Assembly: GCA_029057255.1 (NCBI GenBank)
Contig: JAICZO010000144.1
Span: forward strand, 1 to 5,599
Origin: Muribaculaceae bacterium
GTDB lineage: Bacteria > Bacteroidota > Bacteroidia > Bacteroidales > Muribaculaceae
Reading direction: 5' to 3'
Length of the DNA: 5,599 bases
Shown: in pieces, positions 1-5,456 of the stretch
How positions within the stretch are numbered: position 1 is the first letter of the stretch
Layout: every line of letters begins with the position of its first letter
Translations under genes and position numbers: made by a program
Notes under the pieces: generated by a model
Database searches by the model: none
Seen by the model: the letters and a program-made list of their open reading frames with translations, nothing else
What the model was told of the DNA's origin: nothing

Positions 1-32
1 CGTCGGCAGCGTCAGATGTGTATAATCGACAG
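1..32 (+). other. Nextera/Tn5 read-1 sequencing adapter left at contig end
   Basis: From memory of the Illumina Nextera read-1 transposase adapter, bases 1-32 match it from its second base to its end, with only two mismatches (TC at 26-27 where the adapter has GA). Bases 14-32 correspond to the 19-bp Tn5 mosaic end. Bases 1-25 match exactly. This is library-construction sequence, so genomic DNA starts near base 33, or at earliest base 26 if the last few matches are chance. On the minus strand it forms the read-through tail expected on reads longer than their insert. It translates in the frame of the adjacent gene as YTHLTLPT, a string I recall as an artefact at the ends of database proteins. 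Confidence 0.95.
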
Positions 33-822
33 GTGCTATTGTGCGCCAGTTGAAGGAGAGTATGTTGGTGAATTTCATCAGTGGCAGGCTTTTGCGGCGG
101 AATTCCTGTCGGAATGCTGCGGGGATGTTTCCTGCGGGGTATTGGCGGTGGAGTTCGTCGCGGAGTTTCTGCATGGCGGGAGTCCATGCTTCCTGGTTGA
201 CGGTGTAGTTGGTGTAGAAGTATAGTGTGAGTTTGCTGAAGAAGTTTTTGCTCCAGGAGAGTGTGGCGAGTTTGGCGCGGAGGTCGGCTGCGTTGTCGAG
301 TTCGCTGCCGTCTTCGCCTTTGAGGAAGTAGAGGTGGAACTGCCGGTAGTAGTCGGCCATTGCTGCCTGTTTGGCGTGGCAGAGTCCTGTCACTACTGCT
401 ATGACCCATATCAGCCAGGGGTGCTGCATGAAGAAGGGTGATGTGGCGTTTTCGCGCAGGCAGATTGCTATGTATATTGTGGCGAACCATACGTCACCGC
501 TGACGCCGTCGAGTATTCGGCCGATGCGGGAGTACTGGTGTGTCATGCGGGCGAGCTGTCCGTCGGCGCTGTCGAATGAGTTTGCCCATATGAGGAGTAG
601 CATGCCGATGATGTTGACCCACAGGTCGTTGTAGTAGAATGCTATGCCGGCTCCTATGCCGAGGAATATTGATGCTATTGTGATGGCGTTGGGTGTGACG
701 CCGATTTTACGGGCGAGGCAGGCCCATGCGTAGCCTATGGGGCGGTAGAATGCGAGGTCGATGTGTTCTTCGGTGTCCATCGACTTTAGGGAGTCGCGGT
801 ATGATGATGTTGTTTCTGTCAT
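33..822 (-). CDS. CDP-alcohol phosphatidyltransferase family protein, C-terminus missing at contig end
   Basis: This integral membrane enzyme family transfers a phospho-alcohol between a CDP-linked donor and an acceptor alcohol in phospholipid or inositol-lipid synthesis. About 263 genomic codons are visible. The signature lies at residues 84-110: D84, D87-G88, A91-R92, G101 and D105. The expected last aspartate position (109) is Gly, with Asp at 110. Hydrophobic segments are seen at about 45-64, 67-83, 110-124 and 136-150; family members usually have six, so the last ones probably lie in the missing part. A polar stretch (about 151-255) follows. The ATG at 820-822 was chosen because it lies 24 nt after the stop of the ATP-grasp gene; Met15 is an alternative. 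No Shine-Dalgarno sequence is visible. The frame stays open through the adapter, so a naive translation ends in a false tail. The substrate cannot be told from sequence; similar Bacteroidetes genes take part in inositol or other phospholipid synthesis. The family is secure, the specificity unknown. Confidence 0.9.
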
Positions 823-846
823 GTTGTTGTGTGTGGTGGTGTTTTG

Positions 847-1710
847 TCAGCGACGGGCTTTGATTTCGGTCATTACGCATTTGGCGATGTGGGGTGCGGC
901 TTCGTTGCGGCAGGGTGCGAAGCTTGGCCAGTCGTTGAAGTCGATGATGCGTATTGAGCCGTCGGGAGCTACTATGCAGTCGCCGCCGTATATCTTGACG
1001 TCGAGCACGTCGGCTGCTTTGGTGCAGATTGCGTGGAGGTATTCGGGGTCGAATGTGAGGCCTCGTGCGTGTCCGTTGATGGCTTCGTGTCCGTATTTGC
1101 TGTGTCCGGCTTCGAAGGGGTAGAAACGGTAGAAGAACGGTGTGCCTGCGACGCCGTAGAATTTTATGAGGTCGCCTTCGAGGTGGCGGTTGATGACGGC
1201 GCGCTTGATGCCGCGGAGGAAGTATTCCTGGAGGACTTCCTGTGCTTCTTCGGGGTGCCGGACGTAGCTGACGTCTTCTTTGTGCATCGCGTGGAAGTCG
1301 CCTCGTTTGATCCAGCAGCGGTCTATGCCGGCTGCCACGAGTGCGTCGCGGACGGCTTCGTCGGTGTTGACCATGAGGCTGTCGGGGTATGGGATGTTTG
1401 AGCCCAGGAGGATGCGTGTCATGCGCTCGCGTGTGCAGTTCTCGATGCCGTAGCCTGAGTTTATGACGAGGTCTCCGGCGTCTTCGCGTTCCTGCAGGAG
1501 CTGTATTGACTTCTGCTCGCGGCACATGTTGAGGATGATGTTCTCGGTCACTTTGCCGGCGATGAACTGCTCTTCGCTGTATATGTTTACTTCGCACCCG
1601 CGCTTGCGCAGCTGCTCGGCGACGGCGTTGAAGATTGCGGCGTCGTTGCCTATGTGGTTAGGGGAGTATGCGCCTGCGCGCATGATGCCCGCTATTTTAA
1701 TGTCAGCCAT
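847..1710 (-). CDS. ATP-grasp domain protein (putative carboxylate-amine/thiol ligase)
   Basis: This 287-residue, probably cytoplasmic protein has the layout of an ATP-grasp ligase. An N-terminal Rossmann-like pre-ATP-grasp region (about 1-90) contains SPNHIGNDAAIFNAV. ATP-binding strands follow, with WIKRGDFHAMH at about 133-143 supplying a likely nucleotide-contacting Lys135, and then HLEGDLIKFYGV at 176-187. The C-terminal metal site is YGGD (241-244) followed by IIDFNDWPSF (255-264), where D257 and N259 resemble the family's acidic-x-Asn magnesium ligands. ATP-grasp enzymes activate a carboxylate as an acyl phosphate and join it to a nucleophile; the substrates here are unknown. The ATG at 1708-1710 is the first in frame and lies 36 nt downstream of a TAnnTTTG box. 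The phosphatidyltransferase gene begins 24 nt after its TGA, so the two probably share a transcript. Any role in lipid head-group chemistry rests only on that neighbour. It could instead belong to a RimK- or glutathione-synthetase-like branch. Confidence 0.8.
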   Translation of the reverse strand: MADIKIAGIMRAGAYSPNHIGNDAAIFNAVAEQLRKRGCEVNIYSEEQFIAGKVTENIILNMCREQKSIQLLQEREDAGDLVINSGYGIENCTRERMTRILLGSNIPYPDSLMVNTDEAVRDALVAAGIDRCWIKRGDFHAMHKEDVSYVRHPEEAQEVLQEYFLRGIKRAVINRHLEGDLIKFYGVAGTPFFYRFYPFEAGHSKYGHEAINGHARGLTFDPEYLHAICTKAADVLDVKIYGGDCIVAPDGSIRIIDFNDWPSFAPCRNEAAPHIAKCVMTEIKARR

Positions 1711-1745
1711 TGTGATGTGTGAATGAATGGTGTGCTTTTCGAGTG

Positions 1746-1753
1746 CAAATTTA
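1746..1753 (-). promoter_or_regulatory. Putative Bacteroidetes -7 promoter box for the ATP-grasp gene
   Basis: On the minus strand this reads TAAATTTG, an exact fit to the Bacteroidetes -7 consensus TAnnTTTG. It lies in the only real gap between the DUF2752 stop and the ATP-grasp start, giving a leader of roughly 30 nt that is A/C-rich. No matching TTTG -33 element is seen 19-21 nt upstream, where the sequence is instead an A-rich tract and the end of the DUF2752 gene, so the call is moderate. Confidence 0.5.
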
Positions 1754-1776
1754 TGAATTTTTTTTGGGAGTATGGC

Positions 1777-2169
1777 CTATGGGCAGTTCCGTCCTATCCA
1801 AAAAGCTGTTATTGCGATGAATATGGCGCTTATGACCAGGGGGTGGACGCAGCGTGCGTGCAGGCGAGGCCACCGGTGGCGGTTTGCCTCGATGATGATG
1901 AGGGCTGCTGCTGCGGGCACGGCGAAGAATGCGAAGGGGTTGTAGCTCCAGGCGGCGGCGATGTCGCCGTGCAGCAGGGCGTGGAGTGCGCGCTGGAAGC
2001 CGCATCCGGGGCACTGGTAGCCGGTGAGGTAGTGGAAGGCGCAGCGGGGCATAAGGCCTGAGGCGGAGTCGGCGTGGTAGTAGAATGCTGCCGCGCCAGC
2101 CAAAACGAGGATTGCGGCCGTGACGGCTGCAATCCTCGCGGGTTTTATGTTGCGGCAGTGCGCTGCCAT
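1777..2169 (-). CDS. DUF2752 family small membrane protein
   Basis: This 130-residue protein carries the DUF2752 hallmark: CPGCGFQRALHALLHGD at 53-69 followed by NP at 77-78. The motif sits between a first hydrophobic helix (about 11-31) and a second (about 72-95); a third spans about 108-126. It is probably an inner-membrane protein with three helices. The CxxC pair (C53, C56) could bind metal or form a disulfide, but the family has no established biochemical function that I know of. Its ATG overlaps the TAA of the upstream CD225 gene by one base (TAATG), so translation is likely coupled to it. DUF2752 and CD225/GYF_2 genes commonly sit together in Bacteroidetes, as I recall, which suggests a shared task. 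The TAG stop is 24 nt upstream of the next promoter box. Confidence 0.9.
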   Translation of the reverse strand: MAAHCRNIKPARIAAVTAAILVLAGAAAFYYHADSASGLMPRCAFHYLTGYQCPGCGFQRALHALLHGDIAAAWSYNPFAFFAVPAAAALIIIEANRHRWPRLHARCVHPLVISAIFIAITAFWIGRNCP

Positions 2170-2171
2170 TA
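2167..2171 (-). promoter_or_regulatory. TAATG stop/start overlap coupling two genes
   Basis: On the minus strand the TAA ending the CD225 gene shares its last A with the ATG of the DUF2752 gene. Such one-base overlaps generally allow a terminating ribosome to restart, so the two proteins are probably made in linked amounts. No separate promoter box is visible for the second gene. Confidence 0.7.
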
Positions 2172-2735
2172 TTTACCGAAGAGTGCGCTCATGAGCATGA
2201 CGGGTATCATGCCGAGTGCTATGGCTGCCATTATGAGCCAGGCGGCTACTTCCGATGCTTTGCGTGCCTGGCGCAGGCGGCCGCTGTTGTAGTAGCTCGA
2301 CACGCATATCGATGCTATGAGTCCGGCCAGACTTACGGGCGAGCAGCAGCATATGGTGAGGAATACTGTCCAGCCGATGTATGTCGGCGGGCAGGGTTCG
2401 TCGGGGATGTTCTGCTTCGAGAAGCGTCGTCCGGGGGCGTATTTCGACGCCGGTTTTTCTTCGGCGGCGGGTTCTTCGGCTTCGGTGTCGACGACGGTCA
2501 CGACTGTTGTGTCGGTTTCGACTTCGGCCGGCTCCGCGGTCTCGCTCTCTGTGTGCTGCGGGTTTGTGAGCGAGCCGTCGAAGAGTGGGCGCATCTGCTC
2601 GAGTGCTCCTGCGGGGTACCATTTAGCCAGTCCCTCGAACCACACTTTGGTGTTCTCGTCGACGGGTTTGTCGAGGAGTTCTTCGAGAGTGTAGGGACCT
2701 TCTTGCTGCCCGTTGATGTAAATCCAGATTTTCAT
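2169..2735 (-). CDS. GYF_2 (DUF4339) plus CD225/dispanin domain membrane protein
   Basis: This 188-residue protein has three parts. Residues 1-52 are a GYF_2/DUF4339 domain: WIYINGQQEGPYTLEEL with G13-P14-Y15, then VWFEGLAKW at 31-39. Such domains are thought to mediate protein-protein contacts. Residues 53-115 form a Glu/Thr/Val/Ala-rich acidic linker, probably disordered. Residues 116-186 are a CD225/dispanin domain: a hydrophobic hairpin segment at about 119-146 with a triple cysteine (C129-C131), the YNSGRLRQARKASEVAAW loop at 149-166, and a final helix at about 165-185. CD225 is the domain of vertebrate interferon-induced transmembrane proteins; bacterial members are uncharacterised. No signal peptide is seen, which suggests the GYF_2 part faces the cytoplasm. 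The ATG at 2733-2735 gives an intact GYF_2 domain and lies 42 nt after deoC, with no -7 box in between. It may therefore be read from the mazG promoter. The domain calls are strong, the function unknown. Confidence 0.92.
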   Translation of the reverse strand: MKIWIYINGQQEGPYTLEELLDKPVDENTKVWFEGLAKWYPAGALEQMRPLFDGSLTNPQHTESETAEPAEVETDTTVVTVVDTEAEEPAAEEKPASKYAPGRRFSKQNIPDEPCPPTYIGWTVFLTICCCSPVSLAGLIASICVSSYYNSGRLRQARKASEVAAWLIMAAIALGMIPVMLMSALFGK

Positions 2736-2777
2736 CGGTGATGACGGTTGGTTTATCTGACTGGGTCGGATTTTTTA

Positions 2778-3674
2778 TCAGAAATGTTTGACTTCGTGTC
2801 CGGCGATTGTTGTGAGCAGGGCGTTTGCGAGGCTCGATGCGCCGAGGCGGAAGAGCTCGTTATTGAGCCACTCTTCGCCGAGGACTTCTTTTATGACGGT
2901 GTAGTACTTGACGGCGTCTTCGGTCGAGCGGATGCCTCCGGCGGCCTTGAAGCCTACGCGGCGGCCTGTCTTCTCGTAGTACTCCTTGATGCACTTTGCC
3001 ATGACGTATGCTGCCTCGAGGCTTGCTCCGGTGTATTCTTTGCCGGTGGATGTCTTTATGAAGTCAGCGCCGGAGTACATCGAGAGTATCGAGGCGGCCT
3101 TGATGTTCTTGGCGGTCTTGAGTGCACCGGTCTCGAGGATAACCTTGAGGTGTGCGTCGCGGCAAGCCTCTTTCTGCTCGGCTATTTCGTCGCATGCCGA
3201 CTCGTAGTCATGGTCGAGGAAGTATCCGAGGTTGAGGACGATGTCGATTTCGTCGGCGCCGTTAGCCACAGCGAGAGCGGTCTCGGCGATTTTCACTTCT
3301 TCGAATGACTGGCAGGAGGGGAATGCTCCCGAGACGCATGCTATCTTCACGTCGCTCACCTCGAGCACTGTGCGCACGACGGGGGCGAAGTTGGGGTAGA
3401 CGCATATCGCGGCCACGTTGGGCAGCGAGGGGAAGAGCTCCTCGAAGGTGTTGACGGCTTCGGTGAAGCGTGCCACCGACGAGGGTGTGTCGGTGCTGCG
3501 GAGGGTTGTCAGGTCGATGGTGCTGAAGAGGAACTTGTGCACGTCGGCGTTGTTGTTCTCTGCGAAGTGTTCGTCAAGTATTTTCTGCACGTCGGCAGCC
3601 ACAGCGGCGTCATCTTCGGTGACGTGGCTCGAAGCTATCGCCTGCTCGTATTTGTTCATTTGGTTTTCAGACAT
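2778..3674 (-). CDS. deoC: Deoxyribose-phosphate aldolase
   Basis: DeoC is a cytoplasmic class I aldolase that splits 2-deoxy-D-ribose 5-phosphate into glyceraldehyde 3-phosphate and acetaldehyde, feeding deoxynucleoside sugars into glycolysis. The 298-residue protein keeps the family landmarks: IDLTTL at 53-58, ICVYP at 90-94 (C91), EIDIVLN at 142-148 (catalytic Asp144), ADFIKTSTG at 203-211 with the Schiff-base Lys207, and GFKAAGG at 241-247 with Lys243, where E. coli has GFKPAGG. RLGASSL (276-282) forms the phosphate-binding end. It is longer than the roughly 260-residue E. coli enzyme, mainly through a polar N-terminal extension of about 45 residues. The ATG at 3672-3674 lies 12 nt after the mazG-like gene, with no terminator or promoter between, so the two form an operon; Met6 is an alternative start. 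Every catalytic residue is present, so it should be active. Confidence 0.97.
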   Translation of the reverse strand: MSENQMNKYEQAIASSHVTEDDAAVAADVQKILDEHFAENNNADVHKFLFSTIDLTTLRSTDTPSSVARFTEAVNTFEELFPSLPNVAAICVYPNFAPVVRTVLEVSDVKIACVSGAFPSCQSFEEVKIAETALAVANGADEIDIVLNLGYFLDHDYESACDEIAEQKEACRDAHLKVILETGALKTAKNIKAASILSMYSGADFIKTSTGKEYTGASLEAAYVMAKCIKEYYEKTGRRVGFKAAGGIRSTEDAVKYYTVIKEVLGEEWLNNELFRLGASSLANALLTTIAGHEVKHF

Positions 3675-3686
3675 GGTTGTAGTGTT

Positions 3687-4040
3687 TTATGGATTATACA
3701 GTTTGGGATTGTCGATATGTCTTCTGTAGTCCCTAACATTTTTTTTATCGAGATTGTTCCGGAATGCCTGCGCCAGGTCGACGCCGGTCTGGTTTGCTAT
3801 CGCGAGCACTACCCACAGCACGTCGGCCAGCTCGTCGGCGAGGTCGAGCCGCTCGCCTTCTTTGGCCGACTGGTCGCCGTATTTGCGTGCCATCACGCGA
3901 GCCACTTCGCCCACTTCCTCGGTCAGTACGGCCATGTTGGTCAGGGGCGAGAAGTATCGCACGCCGACGGTCTTTATCCAGTCGTCGACGATGGCCTGGG
4001 CGCGGGATAGCCCTATGTCGTGAGTGTCTGCTTCTGCCAT
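3687..4040 (-). CDS. MazG-like nucleotide pyrophosphohydrolase
   Basis: This 117-residue cytoplasmic protein is a compact single-domain member of the MazG superfamily, which hydrolyses (d)NTPs to monophosphates and pyrophosphate and helps clear the nucleotide pool. The metal-binding motif is LTEEVGEVAR at 39-48 (E41, E42, E45), followed after 24 residues by ELADVLW at 70-76 (E70, D73). This fits the EExxE-(12 to 28)-ExxD pattern. NNLDKKNVRDY at 96-106 follows. The start is the ATG at 4038-4040. A TTG nine bases upstream is in frame but lies inside the -7 promoter box, so it is unlikely to be transcribed. A strong promoter directly precedes the gene, and deoC follows 12 nt after its TAA. The pairing suggests co-expressed deoxynucleotide housekeeping. 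The exact substrate (dUTP, dCTP, damaged dNTPs) is not shown by the sequence. Confidence 0.93.
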   Translation of the reverse strand: MAEADTHDIGLSRAQAIVDDWIKTVGVRYFSPLTNMAVLTEEVGEVARVMARKYGDQSAKEGERLDLADELADVLWVVLAIANQTGVDLAQAFRNNLDKKNVRDYRRHIDNPKLYNP

Positions 4041-4046
4041 AGTGTG

Positions 4047-4079
4047 CAAATATAGCGAAAAAATCCCGGTATGTACAAA
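4047..4079 (-). promoter_or_regulatory. Bacteroidetes-type promoter for the mazG-deoC operon
   Basis: On the minus strand TTTG (4076-4079) is followed after 21 nt by TATATTTG (4047-4054), matching the Bacteroidetes sigma consensus TTTG / TAnnTTTG at a suitable spacing. Only six bases separate the -7 box from the ATG of the mazG-like gene, so transcription should start at or within a few bases of the start codon. The mRNA would then be leaderless or nearly so. The box lies in the 64-nt gap after the U32 gene, making mazG-deoC, and perhaps the two membrane-protein genes after it, a unit separate from U32. Confidence 0.7.
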
Positions 4080-4104
4080 AGTTTTTTTACGGTCGGCCTG
4101 CCGG

Positions 4105-5358
4105 TCAGTCGGTGGGCAGCCAGCGGTAGAGCCTGTCGGCGGGTCGCACCTTGGCCGGCACGGCGATCGAGAAGGCGTCGCCCTTGACCGCGCGGGGCAC
4201 GCTCTTGCCGTCGACGCGTATGTCCTCGACCTTGACGATGAGCGCTCCTGTGGTGGGGCCTGTGATGACGACTTCGTCGCCGACGCACAGCTCGGCGCCT
4301 TCCATGAAGAACTCGCCCACGCCCAGGCGCGAGAAGTACTTCACGCCCTTGGCCACGTACTGCTTGGTGCGTGTTGCCGACGAGCCGTACTTCGCCGACC
4401 ATTCGCCGAGGCGCTGGCCGAGGTAGTAGCCGTCCCAGAAGCCGCGGTTGAAGATGCGGCTGAGGCGTTCGTCCCAGCCGGCGACCTTCTCGGCCGAGTA
4501 TGTGCCGTCGCAGATGGCCTCGAGAGCCTCGGAGTAGCAGCGCACGGCGGTGTCGACATACTCGGGGCCGCGTGCTCGGCCTTCGATTTTGAAGACGGTG
4601 ACTCCGGCGTCGACCATGCGGTCGAGGAAGTGTATCGTCTTGAGGTCCTTGGGCGACATTATATATTTGTTCTCGACGGTCAGCTCGTCGCCGGTCTCGA
4701 GGTCGGTCACGCCGTATCCGCGGCGGCATATCTGCGTGCAGCTGCCGCGGTTTGCGCTCGAGTTCATTTGGTGGAGGCTCAGGTAGCACTTGCCCGATAC
4801 TGCCATGCAGAGGGCGCCGTGGCAGAACATCTCCAGGCCGACGGGCCGCCCGGCGGGGCCTGTTATGCCCTCGGCGGCTATGGCGTCGGAGATGGCCTTG
4901 ACCTGGGTCATGTTGAGCTCGCGGGCGAGCACCATCACGTCGGCAAACGCGGCGTAGAATCGCACGGCCTCGATGTTGCTGATGTTGCACTGTGTGGAGA
5001 TGTGCACTTCGACGCCGTGGCGGCGGCATGCCTCGATGGCGGCGATGTCGGATGCTATGACGGCCGTGATGCCGGCCTCGGCGGCGGCGCTGACGATGGC
5101 GTCGACCTTGGGCAGGTCTTCGTCGTATACGATAGTGTTGACTGTCAGGTATGTGCGCACGCCCTCGGCCGAGCAGCGCGCCGCGATGTCGCGCAGGTCG
5201 TCGAGGGTGAAGTTGGCGCTTGACTTAGAGCGCATGTTCAGTCCCTCGACGCCGAAGTATACCGAGTCGGCGCCTGCGGCTATGGCAGCGCTGAGCGACT
5301 CGTAGCTTCCGACGGGGGCCATGATTTCGAAGTCGCTGCGGTTGTATGTCTTGTTCAT
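4105..5358 (-). CDS. Peptidase U32 family Fe-S protein (probable RNA hydroxylation factor)
   Basis: U32 proteins were named as collagenase-like peptidases, but characterised bacterial members (TrhP, RlhA, UbiU/UbiV) are Fe-S proteins used in tRNA U34, 23S rRNA or ubiquinone hydroxylation. This 417-residue protein has the N-terminal barrel start IMAPVGSYESL (12-22) and AGADSVYFG (28-36). The family signature EMFCHGALCMAVSGKCYLS is at 176-194, NRGSCTQICR at 203-212, and VFKIEGRARGPEYV at 255-268. C184, C191, C207 and C211 are likely 4Fe-4S ligands. The C-terminal 90 or so residues look like the small beta domain of longer U32 proteins. The length is near TrhP (about 450) and well short of RlhA (about 650), and ubiquinone synthesis is not expected in a Bacteroidales, so an RNA target is favoured. 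The ATG at 5356-5358 places the barrel motif normally near the N-terminus. It lies 98 nt from the upstream gene, behind an inverted repeat. Family assignment is sure, the target inferred. Confidence 0.93.
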   Translation of the reverse strand: MNKTYNRSDFEIMAPVGSYESLSAAIAAGADSVYFGVEGLNMRSKSSANFTLDDLRDIAARCSAEGVRTYLTVNTIVYDEDLPKVDAIVSAAAEAGITAVIASDIAAIEACRRHGVEVHISTQCNISNIEAVRFYAAFADVMVLARELNMTQVKAISDAIAAEGITGPAGRPVGLEMFCHGALCMAVSGKCYLSLHQMNSSANRGSCTQICRRGYGVTDLETGDELTVENKYIMSPKDLKTIHFLDRMVDAGVTVFKIEGRARGPEYVDTAVRCYSEALEAICDGTYSAEKVAGWDERLSRIFNRGFWDGYYLGQRLGEWSAKYGSSATRTKQYVAKGVKYFSRLGVGEFFMEGAELCVGDEVVITGPTTGALIVKVEDIRVDGKSVPRAVKGDAFSIAVPAKVRPADRLYRWLPTD

Positions 5359-5372
5359 GTGAGTTTACAACA

Positions 5373-5411
5373 AATCATATCCCGCAAAAAGTGTCGATGC
5401 AGGATATGATT
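5373..5411 (-). terminator. Inverted repeat between the right-edge gene and U32; possible terminator or leader hairpin
   Basis: Two perfect 10-base arms (5373-5382 AATCATATCC and 5402-5411 GGATATGATT) can form a hairpin, extended by two more G-C pairs after one mismatch, with a 13-nt loop. In the direction of transcription it is followed by TGTTGT, a weak T-rich tract, and begins 46 nt after the stop of the gene to the right. That suits an intrinsic terminator with an AT-rich stem. It also ends only 14 nt before the U32 ATG, so it could instead be an operator or a leader structure affecting U32. No good TAnnTTTG box was found near it. Confidence 0.4.
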
Positions 5412-5456
5412 GATAATGTATAGGGGGGATATCTTCGGTCGTGTCTTCCGGCCGTA

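Noticed and set aside
33..822. Truncated phosphatidyltransferase as a genuine pseudogene
   Set aside because: The break coincides exactly with the adapter, so it is the contig end and not a mutation.
707..1597. Minus-strand open frame of 296 codons overlapping the ATP-grasp and phosphatidyltransferase genes
   Set aside because: Extremely Arg/His-rich shadow translation; both overlapped genes have clear motifs in other frames.
1758..1765. Run of eight T on the plus strand
   Set aside because: It would be a terminator tail only for a plus-strand gene, and none exists; on the minus strand it is an A-run upstream of the promoter box.
2748..3308. Plus-strand open frame of 186 codons
   Set aside because: Antisense to deoC with its full catalytic set; no promoter or domain of its own.
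4041..4049. TTG start adding three residues to the MazG-like protein
   Set aside because: The TTG is part of the TAnnTTTG promoter box, so it should lie upstream of the transcription start; the ATG at 4038-4040 is better.
4095..4121. Imperfect hairpin at the end of the U32 gene as a terminator
   Set aside because: The arms pair over about seven bases with a bulge, but the hairpin overlaps the stop codon and is followed by an A-run, not a T-run, on the transcribed strand.
4013..5029. Minus-strand open frame of 338 codons in another frame of U32
   Set aside because: The Arg/Pro/His-rich composition is typical of an out-of-frame GC-rich reading, and it overlaps a confident gene.
4024..5223. 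Long open frame of 399 codons on the plus strand
   Set aside because: It lies antisense to the U32 gene, which has all family motifs. The frame is open because of the high-GC codon pattern, and its translation has no recognisable domain.
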